From Rubrivivax sp. (GTDB lineage: Bacteria > Pseudomonadota > Gammaproteobacteria > Burkholderiales > Burkholderiaceae_C): 34,557 bases of DNA. The notes below the pieces were generated by a model. It was not told where the DNA came from and ran no database searches. It worked only from the letters and a program-made list of their open reading frames with translations. Positions 13,911-23,756 of this stretch are shown piece by piece (positions within the stretch are counted from its first letter, which is position 1; the number at the start of each line of letters is the position of its first letter). The stretch is from contig JAJTDE010000037.1 in assembly GCA_021298085.1 (NCBI GenBank), forward strand, positions 1-34,557, in the 5' to 3' direction. The position numbers and the translations under genes are program-made.

Positions 13911-15400
13911 GGCGTGCGCTCCGGGATGGCTGCCAGCACCGGAATGCCCAGCTCCCGCTCCACCTGCTCGGGCGACAGGAAGCTGTCGCGCCACAACGCG
14001 CTGAGGAAGGCCACCAGCGACGCCAGGCACAGGCTCAGCACCGTGCCGATGGCCAGGATCACCGGCGCGATGGAGCTGCCCTGCAGCGGCGCCACCGGTG
14101 GCTGCACGATGCTCACGTTAGAGCGGCGCTTGCGGTCCAGCTCTTCCATGGCGGTTTCGTTGCGCAACCGGCGGGCTGCCGCCTCATAGCTCTGCTCGGC
14201 GATGCGGCGCTCGCGCTCCAGGCCGAGCAGCTCACGTTCGCTGTCGGCCAGCACCGACAGGCGTCGGTCCAGGTCAGTGCGCTGGCGCTGCAGGTTGGTG
14301 GTGGCAGCGGTGGCCTGGCGCTGCTCGGCCTGGCTGCGCATCAGTTCGCTCTCGGCCACATCACGGGTGGGGTTGCGGCCAGTCTTCAGCGTCTTGACGG
14401 GGTTGCGCTCCAGTTCGCGCAGGAATTCCTCGGTGCGCCGGATGTCGCTGCGCACGTCCATCACCGTCGGGTTGGTCTCGGAAAATTTGCTGGTCAGGTC
14501 GCGTTCGCGCAGCTTCAGGTCCAGCAGCGTGCGGCGCGCACTCTCGGCGGCGTCGCTGCGCTGCGTCTCGCTGGACAGCGTCACCTCACCCAGCGTACCG
14601 GCCAGGCCCTCGCGCAGCGAGGCCGAACGGCTGCTGGACTGCGACAGGCTGACAGCCGCCTCGGCGAGTTTCAGCTCGATGGCGTTGCGCTGGGCCAGCA
14701 GCAGGCTCTGCTCCTCACCAAACGCCCGGATGCGACGCTGCTCCTTGAGCTGCGCAATGCGGGTCTCGATGCTGTCCAGCTGCTGCTTGCGCGCGGTGAA
14801 GTCCGCTTCAGCCGTGCCAGCGGTGGCGCTGCTGAAGATGACCGATCGTTTGGCCAGGTAGGCGTCGATCAGCGCATGGAGCACCTGGGCCGCCATCTGC
14901 GGGTCCTTGTGGGTGAAGGACACCTGCAGCAGGTTGGAACCGCGCACCAGCTCTGCCTGCAGCGCCTTCTCAAACGCCAGGATGGCGCCTTCGCGCTGCT
15001 TGACTTCACTTTCGTCAGCCAGGTGGGGATAGATACTGGCCACACCCAGCTTCTGCAGCACACGTTCCTTGACCTCGCGGCTGGCCAGGATGCGTGCCTC
15101 GGCCACCTGCAGCTGTTCGCGGTCGTAGGCGACGGGGCTGCCACCGCCCTCACCCACCTCGGGCGTGTAGATGTACTCGCGCCCCAGGCGCAGCAGCAGC
15201 GCCGCCTCGGCGGTGTACTTCTTGGACGGCAGCGTGGCGGCGATGCCCGTGAGCAGCATCCCCAGGACAAAGGTCAGCGCGATGCGCCAGCGGTCTCGGA
15301 AGGCCTGGGTGAGGATGTCGCGCAGCGGGGTGCTGCGCGGATCTGCCACTGCGGGCAGCGGAACCTGGGGCGCGGTGGCCCGCTCGACACCGGGCTTCAT
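13907..15400 (-). CDS. Polysaccharide chain-length/export protein (Wzz/GumC type, no kinase domain)
   Basis: A 497-residue inner-membrane protein with the Wzz/GumC layout. It has one helix at about residues 38-57 (WRIALTFVLGMLLTGIAATL) and a long periplasmic part. That part begins with a Wzz-like segment (LPSKKYTAEAALLLRLG) and contains extended coiled coils between about residues 200 and 420. A proline-rich motif, IVQPPVAPLQG, precedes the second helix at about 445-470. The C-terminus ends soon after the second helix, so the cytoplasmic kinase domain found in Wzc is missing. That role could fall to the separate P-loop protein at 8648-9286. It likely spans the periplasm as an oligomer that meets the outer-membrane export protein encoded just upstream, to which it is joined by an ATGA overlap. 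Confidence 0.9.
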   Translation of the reverse strand: MKPGVERATAPQVPLPAVADPRSTPLRDILTQAFRDRWRIALTFVLGMLLTGIAATLPSKKYTAEAALLLRLGREYIYTPEVGEGGGSPVAYDREQLQVAEARILASREVKERVLQKLGVASIYPHLADESEVKQREGAILAFEKALQAELVRGSNLLQVSFTHKDPQMAAQVLHALIDAYLAKRSVIFSSATAGTAEADFTARKQQLDSIETRIAQLKEQRRIRAFGEEQSLLLAQRNAIELKLAEAAVSLSQSSSRSASLREGLAGTLGEVTLSSETQRSDAAESARRTLLDLKLRERDLTSKFSETNPTVMDVRSDIRRTEEFLRELERNPVKTLKTGRNPTRDVAESELMRSQAEQRQATAATTNLQRQRTDLDRRLSVLADSERELLGLERERRIAEQSYEAAARRLRNETAMEELDRKRRSNVSIVQPPVAPLQGSSIAPVILAIGTVLSLCLASLVAFLSALWRDSFLSPEQVERELGIPVLAAIPERTP

Positions 15401-16161
15401 CGTGCCACCCCGCCGTTGCGGTCGACGGTGTAGCTGACGCCAAAACTGATGGGCAGGACGCGCCGGATGTACAGATCGACCCAGCGGCCGACATCGGCAA
15501 TGCCGGCACGCGGCACCAGCACCACGTCAAAGGCCTGCAGCACGACGTCCCCGCCGGTTTCCTGGCCCTTCATCAGTCGGTGGAGGTCGACCGGCAAGGC
15601 CTGGCGATCACCGCTGGGCAGGCGGCGCAGCACCACGGCCATCGACGGCTCTCCAGTGTCCTTGATACCTTCGGCCACCATCACGGCCTGCAGGGCGGTC
15701 ATGGGCCCGGCGAGCGGCTGGACGCCGGGGCGCACCACCTCACCACCGACAAACACCCGCTGGGTCACGGGAGAGCTGACGTTGATAGACACCTGCGCAC
15801 GCTTGACCTGCGGGGCCAGCAGGCGCTCGATGGTGGCGCCCAGCTCGGCAATCGTCTGGCCTTCCACCAGGATCTCGCCCACCAGGTGCAGCGAGATGCG
15901 CCCATCACTGCGCACCAGGGCCTTGGTATTGAGCTCCGGCGTGTAGAAGAAGCGAAGGTCCAGCTCGTCGCCGCGGCTGATGCGGAAGCTGTCAGTGGGG
16001 GCTGCCCCAGGCGGCACGGCCTGCACCGCTGTCTGGGCCAGCGCGGGCGCCATCCAGCCGGCCCAGGCCAGCAGCCACACGGCAAGCAGCATCAGCCGCT
16101 GCGCAAGGGCGCGGGCGGCACGGGGACGGGCAGCGCAGGCGGTGGGACGGATGGACTTCAT
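15397..16161 (-). CDS. Outer-membrane polysaccharide export protein (Wza/GumB family)
   Basis: A 254-residue exported protein. The signal peptide covers residues 1-42 (cleavage after APALA, before QTAVQ), with a basic n-region and no lipobox cysteine, so unlike E. coli Wza it is probably not acylated. The poly_export domain starts at DSFRISRGDELDLRFFYTPE (about residue 57) and runs to about 130. SLBB-like repeats follow, beginning QRVFVGGEVVRPGVQPL. Wza-type proteins form the outer-membrane channel for the polymer. It is the first gene of the minus-strand operon. The ATG at 16161 is directly preceded by one arm of an inverted repeat (16162-16210), so no classical Shine-Dalgarno sequence sits at the usual distance. 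Confidence 0.9.
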   Translation of the reverse strand: MKSIRPTACAARPRAARALAQRLMLLAVWLLAWAGWMAPALAQTAVQAVPPGAAPTDSFRISRGDELDLRFFYTPELNTKALVRSDGRISLHLVGEILVEGQTIAELGATIERLLAPQVKRAQVSINVSSPVTQRVFVGGEVVRPGVQPLAGPMTALQAVMVAEGIKDTGEPSMAVVLRRLPSGDRQALPVDLHRLMKGQETGGDVVLQAFDVVLVPRAGIADVGRWVDLYIRRVLPISFGVSYTVDRNGGVAR

Positions 16162-16210
16162 GGCCGGAAAGACAGCAAAACCCTCATGGAGGACCTCGCT
16201 GTCTTCGGCC
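16162..16210 (-). promoter_or_regulatory. Hairpin in the leader directly before the export gene start
   Basis: On the minus strand GGCCGAAGACAGC (16210-16198) and GCTGTCTTTCCGGCC (16176-16162) pair over about 13 bp with two bulges, and the second arm ends on the base before the ATG. The 21-base loop holds GAGG and CCTC segments that can pair further. The structure would either block ribosome entry or present the loop GAGG to the ribosome, so it could regulate the whole exopolysaccharide operon after transcription. The inverted repeat is directly visible; the role is inference. Confidence 0.45.
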
Positions 16211-16220
16211 AGGGCCAGCG

Positions 16221-16238
16221 GGCGCTGAAGTCAGCGCC
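16221..16238. promoter_or_regulatory. Perfect 8-bp inverted repeat between oxoprolinase and export genes
   Basis: GGCGCTGA-AG-TCAGCGCC has perfect 8-base arms. It lies 24 bases after the stop of the oxoprolinase gene and 60 bases before the export gene, both on the minus strand. It could be an operator for the exopolysaccharide operon or a hairpin (7-bp stem, ACTT loop) that ends the oxoprolinase transcript. No T-tract follows, which weakens the terminator reading. Confidence 0.4.
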
Positions 16239-16262
16239 AGGGCCCACCCTCCCGGGTGTGCG

Positions 16263-19200
16263 CTATGTCACGGCCGAGGGTTCTCCGCAGCCACCCCCGC
16301 CCGGGGTCATTAGCACAAAGACATCACCCGGCTGCATGTCGGCGCTGCCCAGGTGGCCCAGTGTCTCGACACGGCCGTCGGCCCGTTCGATGCGGTTGAC
16401 GCCCAGTGCACCGGGCAGGCCACCACCCAGGCCGAAGGTGGGTATCCGGCGGTTGTTGCTGAGCACACTGGCGTTCATTGCCTCCAGGAAGCGCAGGCGC
16501 CGCACACCCCCATCACCGCCGGCCCAGCGGCCGGCCCCTCCGGAACCCGCGCGCAGCTCATAGCCCTCCAGCTGGACCGGGAAGCGGAACTCCAGCACCT
16601 CCGGGTCGGTCAGGCGCGAGTTGGTCATGTGCGCCTGCACCACCGAGGTACCGGGGAAGCCGCCGGTGATGCGGCCTTGAGGGTCAAACAACCAGCCGGC
16701 CCCCGTGCCGCCAGAGACGGTCTCGTAGTACTGGTACTGATCATTGCCAAAGGTGAAGTTGGTCATGGTGCAGGGGCTGCTGGCCATGATATTCAGCGCC
16801 CCGTACAGCGCGTTGGTGACGCTTTGCGAGGTCTCGACATTGCCGGCCACCACCGCCGCCGGGTGCTGCGGGTTGAGCATGCAGCCGGCCGGCACCGTCA
16901 CCTTCAGCGGCTTCAGGCAGCCGGCGTTCAGCGGAATGTCGTCGTCCACCAGCGTTCGGAAGACATACAGCACCGCCGCCATCGTCACGGCCTTGGGCGC
17001 GTTGAAGTTGTTGGACAGCTGCTCGCTGGTGCCGGTGAAATCGATGTGGGCCTCGCGGGCGGCGGTGTCCACCGTGACCTTGACGCGAATGTGCGCGCCG
17101 TTGTCGAGCTCCAGGTCAAAGGCACCGTCCTTCAGCGCGGTGATGACACGGCGGACCGATTCCTCGGCGTTGTCCTGCACATGCTGCATGTAGGCGGCCA
17201 CGGTGGGCAGGCCGTACTGCTGCACCATGGCCTGCAGCTCCTGCACGCCCTTTTCGTTGGCGGCAATCTGGGCGCGCAGGTCGGCCATCGTCTGCTGCGG
17301 GTTGCGCGCCGGCCAACGGCCGCTGCTGAGGTGGGCGTGCAGCTCAGCTTCGTGGAAGTGGCCATCGCGCACCAGGAGGAAGTTGTCGAACAGCACGCCT
17401 TCTTCATCGATGTGCTGGCTGAAGGGCGGCATGCTGCCGGGGGTGATGCCGCCGATATCGGCATGGTGGCCCCGGCTGGCCACGTAGAAGGCCGGCCGGG
17501 CTCCGTCGGTGCCTTCCACGGGGGTGGACAGGTAGACCGGGGTCACCACCGTCACGTCGGGCAGGTGCGTGCCACCGTTGTAGGGGTCGTTCAGCACGTA
17601 GATGTCACCCGGGCGCATCGCAGGGTTGCGAGCGATGACGGTCTTGATGCTTTCGCTCATCGAGCCCAGGTGGACCGGCATGTGCGGCGCATTGGCGATC
17701 AGCTGGCCGGCAGCGTCGAAGAGCGCGCAGGAGAAGTCCAGGCGCTCCTTGATGTTGACGGAGTAGGCGGTGTTCTGCAGCCGCAGGCCCATCTGCTCGG
17801 CGATGTTCATGAACAGGTTGTTGAACACCTCCAGCATCACCGGGTCAGCCACGGTGCCGATGGCGTGGCGCAGCTCGCGCGCCTGCACGCGCTTCAGCTC
17901 GATTGGGCCGGCCAGTGTCAGCCGGGCCTGCCAGCCGGGCTCGACCACCGTGGTGGCGTTGCGCTCGGCGATGATCGCCGGGCCGTCGACGAGCGCCCCA
18001 GGCTGCAGGCGTTCACGGTCGTGCAGCGCAGCGTCGTGCCAACGCCCGCCGCTGTAGACCCGCACGGTGTCGTCGGGCGCCTGGCGGTGCGAGGCGGGCT
18101 CGTCCTGCTGGACGGACGCCGCGTGCTGCTCGCCGGGACCGATGGCTTCCACCGACGCCGCCTCGATCACCAGCGGGCGCCCGGGCATCAGGAAGGCAAA
18201 GCGCTGGCGGTAGGCCACCTCAAAGGCCGCGGTCATCTCGGCTGAGCTGCCCAGCGGCACCGTCAGCGCGGTATCGGTGCCCTGGTAGCGCAGCAGCAGC
18301 TGCTGGCGAAGCTCGATGCGCTCGGGCGCCACGCCCTGCGCGGCCACCTCGTCCCGCGCCGCCTGCGCCAGGGTCTGCAGCCGGGCCGTGGCAGCGGCCA
18401 GCCCGGCGGCGTCCAGCGGCTGCTCCACCGAGGCCTCGCGCATGGCGATCTGGTCGGCCAGGCCCATGCCGTAGGCGCTGAGCACGCCGGCCAGCGGGTG
18501 CACAAACACCGTGGCCATGCCCAGTGCGTCGGCCACCAGGCAGGCGTGCTGGCCACCCGCGCCACCAAAACACTGCAGCGTGTAGGGCGTCACGTCGTAG
18601 CCGCGCGCCACCGAGATGCGCTTGATGGCGTTGGCCATGTTCTGCACGGCAATCTGCAGGTAGCCCTCGGCCAGCGCCTCGGGCGTGGTCGGGCGGCCGG
18701 TGGCGGCCTCGACCTCGGCGGCCAAGGTGCTGAAACGGGCCACCACCACGTCGCGGTCCAGGGCTTCATCGGCCTGCGGGCCAAAGACCTTCGGGAACCA
18801 CGCGGGCTGGATCTTGCCCAGCAGCACATTGGCGTCGGTGGTGGCCAGCGGCCCGCCCCGGCGGTAGCTGGCCGGGCCGGGGTTGGCGCCGGCGCTCTGC
18901 GGGCCGACACGCAGCCGCGCGCCGTCAAACTGCAGCAGCGAGCCACCCCCGGCCGCCACCGTGTGGATGCTCATCATCGGGGCGCGCATGCGCACACCGG
19001 CCACCTGGGTGTCGAAGGCCCGCTCAAACGCGCCGGCATAGTGGCTGACATCCGTGCTGGTGCCCCCCATGTCAAAGCCGATGACCTTCTGGTGCCCCCC
19101 CGCCACAGCGGTGCGCACCATGCCCACGATCCCCCCGGCCGGGCCGGAGAGGATGGCGTCCTTGCCCTGGAAGCGGTGGGCCTCGGTGAGGCCGCCACTG

Positions 19201-19928
19201 CTCTGCATAAAAAACAGGCGCACGCCGGGCATCTGGCTGGCCACCTGCTCCACATACCGGCGCAGGATGGGGCTGAGGTAGGCGTCGACCACCGTGGTGT
19301 CGCCGCGGGACACCAGCTTCATCAGGGGGCTCACCTCGTGCGACACGCTGACCTGCGTGAAGCCCAGCTCACGGGCCAGCCGGGCCGCGGCCGCTTCGTG
19401 CGCGGTGTAGCGGTAGCCATGCATGAAGACGATGGCACAGCTGCGGATGCCGGCGTCGAAGGCCTGCTGCAATGGCCCGCGCAACGCCGCCTCGTCCAGC
19501 GCCTGCAGCACCGCCCCGTGGGCATCCATGCGTTCCTGGGCTTCGACTACCCGTTCATACAGCAGCTCGGGCAGCACGATGTGGCGGTCGAACAGGCGCG
19601 GGCGGTTCTGGTAGGCGATGCGCAGCGCATCCCGGAAGCCCCGGGTCGTCACCAGCAGGGTGCGGTCGCCCTTGCGTTCGAGCAGGGCGTTGGTGGCCAC
19701 CGTGGTGCCCATCTTGACGCAGTCCACCATCGCCGGCGTGATGGCCTCACCCGGTTGCAGCCCCAGCAGCCGGCGGATGCCTTCCACCGCCGCGTCGCGG
19801 TAGTGCTCGGGGTTCTCGCTGAGCAGCTTCAGCGTCACCAGGCCGCCGTCGGGCTGGCGGCCGACGATGTCGGTGAACGTGCCGCCACGGTCGATCCAGA
19901 ACTGCCAGCGGTTGGGGAGCGTGCTCAT
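16263..19928 (-). CDS. 5-Oxoprolinase, ATP-hydrolysing (fused HyuA-HyuB type)
   Basis: A 1221-residue cytoplasmic enzyme. Residues 1 to about 690 are a HyuA/hydantoinase-A half with RGGTFTD (14-20), [17 protein letters not shown] (73-89) and the phosphate-binding [14 protein letters not shown] (284-297). From about residue 693 comes the HyuB half, starting near [16 protein letters not shown] and continuing [14 protein letters not shown] and [14 protein letters not shown]. The single-chain layout, the length and segments such as [18 protein letters not shown] match eukaryote-type 5-oxoprolinase (OPLAH, EC 3.5.2.9), which opens 5-oxo-L-proline to L-glutamate at the cost of ATP. An N-methylhydantoinase or acetone-carboxylase-like activity is less likely. 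Start 19928 is supported by AAGGA 8 bases upstream. It is the last gene of the cyclase-TRAP operon, 91 bases after dctM. Confidence 0.88.
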   Translation of the reverse strand: MSTLPNRWQFWIDRGGTFTDIVGRQPDGGLVTLKLLSENPEHYRDAAVEGIRRLLGLQPGEAITPAMVDCVKMGTTVATNALLERKGDRTLLVTTRGFRDALRIAYQNRPRLFDRHIVLPELLYERVVEAQERMDAHGAVLQALDEAALRGPLQQAFDAGIRSCAIVFMHGYRYTAHEAAAARLARELGFTQVSVSHEVSPLMKLVSRGDTTVVDAYLSPILRRYVEQVASQMPGVRLFFMQSSGGLTEAHRFQGKDAILSGPAGGIVGMVRTAVAGGHQKVIGFDMGGTSTDVSHYAGAFERAFDTQVAGVRMRAPMMSIHTVAAGGGSLLQFDGARLRVGPQSAGANPGPASYRRGGPLATTDANVLLGKIQPAWFPKVFGPQADEALDRDVVVARFSTLAAEVEAATGRPTTPEALAEGYLQIAVQNMANAIKRISVARGYDVTPYTLQCFGGAGGQHACLVADALGMATVFVHPLAGVLSAYGMGLADQIAMREASVEQPLDAAGLAAATARLQTLAQAARDEVAAQGVAPERIELRQQLLLRYQGTDTALTVPLGSSAEMTAAFEVAYRQRFAFLMPGRPLVIEAASVEAIGPGEQHAASVQQDEPASHRQAPDDTVRVYSGGRWHDAALHDRERLQPGALVDGPAIIAERNATTVVEPGWQARLTLAGPIELKRVQARELRHAIGTVADPVMLEVFNNLFMNIAEQMGLRLQNTAYSVNIKERLDFSCALFDAAGQLIANAPHMPVHLGSMSESIKTVIARNPAMRPGDIYVLNDPYNGGTHLPDVTVVTPVYLSTPVEGTDGARPAFYVASRGHHADIGGITPGSMPPFSQHIDEEGVLFDNFLLVRDGHFHEAELHAHLSSGRWPARNPQQTMADLRAQIAANEKGVQELQAMVQQYGLPTVAAYMQHVQDNAEESVRRVITALKDGAFDLELDNGAHIRVKVTVDTAAREAHIDFTGTSEQLSNNFNAPKAVTMAAVLYVFRTLVDDDIPLNAGCLKPLKVTVPAGCMLNPQHPAAVVAGNVETSQSVTNALYGALNIMASSPCTMTNFTFGNDQYQYYETVSGGTGAGWLFDPQGRITGGFPGTSVVQAHMTNSRLTDPEVLEFRFPVQLEGYELRAGSGGAGRWAGGDGGVRRLRFLEAMNASVLSNNRRIPTFGLGGGLPGALGVNRIERADGRVETLGHLGSADMQPGDVFVLMTPGGGGCGEPSAVT

Positions 19929-20019
19929 CAAAGGGTCCTTGGGAAGAAAGCGCAGGGCCATGGCGAAGCCGGCCCAGCCGCGATCTTCGCAGCCGGCCGC
20001 CACGCCTGCAGCTGCGGGT

Positions 20020-21312
20020 TTACATCAAACTGGGCAGCCAGAGCACGGTCTGAGGAAACAGGTAGATCAACAGCGCGGCCAGCACCAGCAGCCCGAAGAA
20101 GGGCAAGGCCGCGCGCGCCAGGTAGGGCACTTCACGCCCGGTGAGCCCCTGCAGCACAAACAGGTTGAAGCCCACCGGGGGAGTGATCTGGGCCATCTCC
20201 ACCACCAGCACCACAAAGATCCCGAACCAGATCAGGTCGATGCCGGCGGCCTGCACCGTCGGCAGCAACACGGCCATCGTCAGGACCACCATCGAGATGC
20301 CGTCCAGGAAGCAGCCCAGCACGATGAAGAACAGCATCAACAGCAGCAGCAACTCCCACGGCGACAGCGCCAGCTGGCCGATGAAGCTGGCCATCTCGCG
20401 TGGCAGGCCGATGAAGCCCATGGCCAGCGTCAGGAACGACGCCCCCGCCAGGATCAGGCCGATCATGCAGTACACGCGGCAGGCCGCCACCAGCCCCTCG
20501 CGGAAGCTGCGCCAGTTCAAGGTGCCCTCCAGCGCGCTCAGGCCCAGGGCGCCAGCCACCCCCAGCGCGGCCGATTCCGTCGCCGTGGCCAGGCCGCTGT
20601 AGATGGAGCCGATGACCAAAATGATCAAGGTCACGATCGGGATGAGGTGGCGGCAGGCCTGCAGCTTGTGCGCCAGCGTGGTGGGCGCATCCGCGGGTGG
20701 TACCTGGTCGGGGTGGCGCAGCGCCCACAGCACCAGGTAACCCGAGAAGATGGCCACCAGCATCAAGCCGGGCACCACCCCGGCCACAAACAGTTTGGCG
20801 ATGGACACATCGGTGGCCACCGCATAGACGATCATGATGATCGACGGCGGGATCAGCAGCCCGAAGGTGCCGGCCCCGGCCAGCGAGCCCATCGCGATGG
20901 CGTCCGGGTAGCCGCGCTGACGCAGCTCAGGCAGCGTGATCTTGCCGATGGTGGCGCAGGTGGCCGCGCTCGAACCCGACACCGCGGCAAAGATGCCGCA
21001 GCCGATGACATGCGTGTGCAGCAGCCGGCCCGGCACGCGGTCCAGCCAGGGCGCCAGGCCCTTGAACAGGTCGGCCGTCAGGCGTGAGCGGAACAGGATC
21101 TCGCCCATCCACAGGAACAGCGGCAGCGCCGTCAGCGCCCAGCTGCTGGTGCTGCCCCAGATGGTGAAGACCATGCTGTCGCCCACCGGCCGGCCCGTGA
21201 AGGCCTGCATGGCCAGCACCGCCACACCCAGCAGGGCCAGGCCGATCCACAGGCCGGAAGCCAGCACGGCGATGAGCACGCCGATCAACAGGGCGGCGGT
21301 GATGATGTCCAT
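20020..21312 (-). CDS. dctM: TRAP transporter large membrane subunit DctM (set 1)
   Basis: A 430-residue inner-membrane protein with about 12 helices, typical of DctM. Family motifs include [20 protein letters not shown] near residues 103-122, [18 protein letters not shown] and, near the C-terminus, [20 protein letters not shown]. DctM forms the sodium-coupled transport channel and DctQ is its small partner. ATG 21312 lies 4 bases after the dctQ stop; the in-frame sequence upstream belongs to dctQ in another frame. It is strikingly similar to the second DctM at 27104-28405, so the two systems are paralogs. The substrate is inferred from neighbours to be 5-oxoproline or a related compound. Confidence 0.92.
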   Translation of the reverse strand: MDIITAALLIGVLIAVLASGLWIGLALLGVAVLAMQAFTGRPVGDSMVFTIWGSTSSWALTALPLFLWMGEILFRSRLTADLFKGLAPWLDRVPGRLLHTHVIGCGIFAAVSGSSAATCATIGKITLPELRQRGYPDAIAMGSLAGAGTFGLLIPPSIIMIVYAVATDVSIAKLFVAGVVPGLMLVAIFSGYLVLWALRHPDQVPPADAPTTLAHKLQACRHLIPIVTLIILVIGSIYSGLATATESAALGVAGALGLSALEGTLNWRSFREGLVAACRVYCMIGLILAGASFLTLAMGFIGLPREMASFIGQLALSPWELLLLLMLFFIVLGCFLDGISMVVLTMAVLLPTVQAAGIDLIWFGIFVVLVVEMAQITPPVGFNLFVLQGLTGREVPYLARAALPFFGLLVLAALLIYLFPQTVLWLPSLM

Positions 21313-21316
21313 GGCG

Positions 21317-21829
21317 TCACTCCATGCTGGCGGGCTGAGCCGCCGGTTCAGCCAAGAAGGTGCGGCCCTGCCAGCGGCTCCACAGGGCGTCGGCAAAGGC
21401 GATGGCCAGGCCTGCACAACCCAGCGCCATCGACAGCTGCGGCACCCACAGCGGCGTGGCGTCAGAGCCCTGGGAGATGTCCTGGGTGGTGTAGGACACC
21501 CACACCAGCCGCACGGCAAAGACGGCCAGCGCCGCACACAGCGTCAGCGCCGCGAGCAGGCTCCAGTTTTCCAGGGCACCGCGCCAGCGTGCCGGCACGG
21601 CCTGCAGCAGCAGCGTCACCCGGATGTGCTCACCGCATTGCAGGGTGCCTGGCAGCGCCAGGAACAGGGCGGCCGCAATGGCGTAGCCGGCATACGCATC
21701 CAGCCCCCTCAGGCCCCAGGCCAGCTGGCGGTCGACGATGCTGAGCATCACGCAGCCAAAGGCGGCCAGCATGGACAGGGCAGCGCCGCCCATGAGGCCG
21801 CGGTAGAAGGTGTCGAGGATGCGGCGCAT
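21317..21829 (-). CDS. dctQ: TRAP transporter small membrane subunit DctQ (set 1)
   Basis: A 170-residue protein with four hydrophobic helices, the DctQ layout. Typical segments are DAYAGYAIAAALFLALPGTL (about 44-63), the CGEHIRVTLLL motif just after it, and SDATPLWVPQLSMALGCAGL in the third loop and fourth helix. DctQ helps DctM dock the binding protein. The ATG at 21829 is chosen because it follows the dctP stop by 7 bases and the sequence upstream is the end of dctP in another frame. The gene before it is dctP and the gene after it is dctM, all one operon. Confidence 0.9.
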   Translation of the reverse strand: MRRILDTFYRGLMGGAALSMLAAFGCVMLSIVDRQLAWGLRGLDAYAGYAIAAALFLALPGTLQCGEHIRVTLLLQAVPARWRGALENWSLLAALTLCAALAVFAVRLVWVSYTTQDISQGSDATPLWVPQLSMALGCAGLAIAFADALWSRWQGRTFLAEPAAQPASME

Positions 21830-21836
21830 GCGGGCC

Positions 21837-22835
21837 TCAGCGGCGGTAGGCGTCGATGATGGCCTGGCCTTCGGGGCCGGCCTGGCGCAGCCATTCGGCC
21901 GCCATGCGCTCACCAATGCTCTTCAACTCGGCCTTGAGCCGAGTGCTGCTGCGGTCAACCATCATGCCCCGCGCGCCCAGCTCCTTCAGATACTCGTCGT
22001 CCTTCTGGTCACTGAGCTTCCAACCCCGTTCGCCCGCGGCAGCGGCCACCCGCAGCACGGCCGCCCGGGTGGTGGCGTCCAGCGCGTCCAGCGCCTTGAC
22101 GCTGACCACCACCGCGTTGCGCGGCAACCAGGCATTGACGTCGTAGAAGAACTTCACCTGTTCGTACAGCTTGCTGTCCACACCACTGGCGCTGCTGGTG
22201 AGGAAGTTGTCCACACCGCCGGTGGCCAGGGCCTGGGGCAGTTCGGCCAGCTGGATGGTCACCGGCTGCGCGCCCACCAGCTCGGCAATGCGGGTGGTCG
22301 CTGGGTTGTAGGCGCGCATCTTGGTGCCGCGCAGGTCGGCCAGGCTGGCCACCGGCTTCTTGGAATACAGGCTCTGGCCGGGCCAGGGCACGGTGTAGAG
22401 CAGCTTCATGCCCTGCCCGGCCAGCAGCTTGTCCAGGGCCGGCAGCGACGCGTCGTTGAGCTTGCGGGCCTCGGCGTAGGTGGTGGCCAGGAAGGGGATG
22501 GAATCCACGCCGAACAGCGCGTTTTCGTTGGCCGAGCCCGACAGGATGAACTCGCCGATCTGCGTCTGGCCACTTTGCACGGCCCGCTTGATCTCATTGG
22601 CCTTGAAGAGGCTGGCGCCCGGGTGCAGCGTGATCTTGAGCTTGCCGGCCGTCGCCTTGTCGACCTCATCGGCAAACCACTGCAGGTTCTGCACCTGGAA
22701 GGTGTTGATGCCGTAGCCCGACGGCAAATCCCACTTGACCACCGCGGCGCCCTGCGCCCAGACGGCGTGCGGGGTGATCGTCAGGCCCAGCGCCATCAGG
22801 GGGCCAGCGGCCAAGGCCAGCACACGTCGTTTCAT
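21837..22835 (-). CDS. dctP: TRAP transporter substrate-binding protein DctP (set 1)
   Basis: A 332-residue periplasmic binding protein. The signal peptide is MKRRVLALAAGPLMALGLTI..., with cleavage near AVWAQ. The mature protein shows FADEVDKATAGKLKITLHPG, SLFKANEIKRAVQSGQTQIG and the ligand-site region GTKMRAYNPATTRIAELVGA, where the conserved arginine usually grips the substrate carboxylate. It is closely related over its whole length to the second DctP (25548-26546). Two paralogous DctPs of Bordetella are known to bind pyroglutamate; membership of this protein in that subfamily is inferred from the neighbouring oxoprolinase and cyclase genes and is not shown by a residue match I can verify. 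AGGAG lies shortly before the ATG. Confidence 0.92.
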   Translation of the reverse strand: MKRRVLALAAGPLMALGLTITPHAVWAQGAAVVKWDLPSGYGINTFQVQNLQWFADEVDKATAGKLKITLHPGASLFKANEIKRAVQSGQTQIGEFILSGSANENALFGVDSIPFLATTYAEARKLNDASLPALDKLLAGQGMKLLYTVPWPGQSLYSKKPVASLADLRGTKMRAYNPATTRIAELVGAQPVTIQLAELPQALATGGVDNFLTSSASGVDSKLYEQVKFFYDVNAWLPRNAVVVSVKALDALDATTRAAVLRVAAAAGERGWKLSDQKDDEYLKELGARGMMVDRSSTRLKAELKSIGERMAAEWLRQAGPEGQAIIDAYRR

Positions 22836-22878
22836 CGAGGTCTCCTACAAGGTTTGAAGGTCAGGTCAGCAGCGCCGC

Positions 22879-22894
22879 GCGGGTGGGCACCCGC
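22879..22894 (-). promoter_or_regulatory. Intercistronic hairpin before dctP
   Basis: GCGGGTG-GG-CACCCGC has two perfect 7-base arms in the 66-base gap between the cyclase gene and dctP. Such a hairpin in front of a binding-protein gene can stabilise the downstream mRNA or attenuate read-through, which would give dctP its own level of expression. It is a strong GC stem but has no T-tract. Confidence 0.4.
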
Positions 22895-22901
22895 CGGCCA
22901 C

Positions 22902-23717
22902 TCAGAACGCCGCCAGCTCGTGGTTGAGCCGGTCGGTCATCAACATCGCACCAGGGGCATGGGTGATGGCCAGCGGGGGCCGTGCCTGCAGCAGGGCGGC
23001 CTGCGGTGTCACGCCACAGGCCCAGAACACGGGCAGCTCATGGGGCATCACCTCGACGGCGTCGCCGTAGTCGGGGCGTGAGAGGTCGTGCACGCCGATC
23101 AATGCCGGGTCACCCAGGTGCACCGGCGCGCCATGCACCGCCGGGTAGCGCGAGGTGATCTGCACCGCCCGCACCGCATCGGCAGCCTTCAGCGGCCGCA
23201 TGGTCACCACCAGCGGGCCACTGAAGGGCCCGGCTGATACGGTGGGCAGCGCGGTGCGGAACATCGCCACGTTGCGACGCTGATCGACGTGCCGCAGGCG
23301 AATGCCCTCGTCCATCAGGGCCTGCTCGAAGCTGAAGGAGCAGCCGATGACAAAACCCACCATGTCGTCGCGCCACAGCGCACGGATGTCGGTGGGTTCG
23401 TCCACACACTCGCCCTCGCGCCAGACGCGGTAACGCGGAAGGTCGGTGCGCAGGTCGATGTCGGCGCCCAGCGAGGGCAAGGCGGCATCACCCGGCTCCG
23501 TGACGGCCAGCAGCGGGCACGGCTTGGGGTTGCGCTGGCAGTACCGCAGGAAGTCGTCGGCCCAGGCCTTGGGCAGGATGACCACATTGCCCTGCACATG
23601 GCGCTCGGCCAGGCCGCTGGTGTGTGACTGCGGTTGGCCGGCCCTGAAGGTGGCGCGCCACTCGGCGGGGCTGGCGCTGCGCGTCAGCGGGGTGTTGATG
23701 TAACGTGAGGAGGGCAT
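22902..23717 (-). CDS. D-glutamate cyclase family protein (DUF1445/YcsI-like)
   Basis: A 271-residue soluble protein that spans the DUF1445 domain almost entirely. Family segments are intact: [71 protein letters not shown] with GCSFSFE right after, [20 protein letters not shown], and [12 protein letters not shown] with [12 protein letters not shown]. The mammalian homologous domain (DGLUCY) converts D-glutamate to 5-oxo-D-proline and back, and the B. subtilis member ycsI lies in the operon that also encodes the PxpABC oxoprolinase. This gene likewise shares an operon with an oxoprolinase, so the cyclase role fits well. Older annotation as a hydro-lyase is not supported by anything visible. 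It is the first gene of the five-gene minus operon. Confidence 0.85.
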   Translation of the reverse strand: MPSSRYINTPLTRSASPAEWRATFRAGQPQSHTSGLAERHVQGNVVILPKAWADDFLRYCQRNPKPCPLLAVTEPGDAALPSLGADIDLRTDLPRYRVWREGECVDEPTDIRALWRDDMVGFVIGCSFSFEQALMDEGIRLRHVDQRRNVAMFRTALPTVSAGPFSGPLVVTMRPLKAADAVRAVQITSRYPAVHGAPVHLGDPALIGVHDLSRPDYGDAVEVMPHELPVFWACGVTPQAALLQARPPLAITHAPGAMLMTDRLNHELAAF

Positions 23718-23756
23718 GGGCTGCGATTGTGGAAACCGTCGCCATCCTCGGCAAAC

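Noticed and set aside
9456..18245. Long plus-strand open frames opposite the polysaccharide and oxoprolinase genes
   Set aside because: They are antisense to strongly supported genes, are rich in His, Gln and Arg as expected of a high-GC third-position shadow, and have no recognisable domain.
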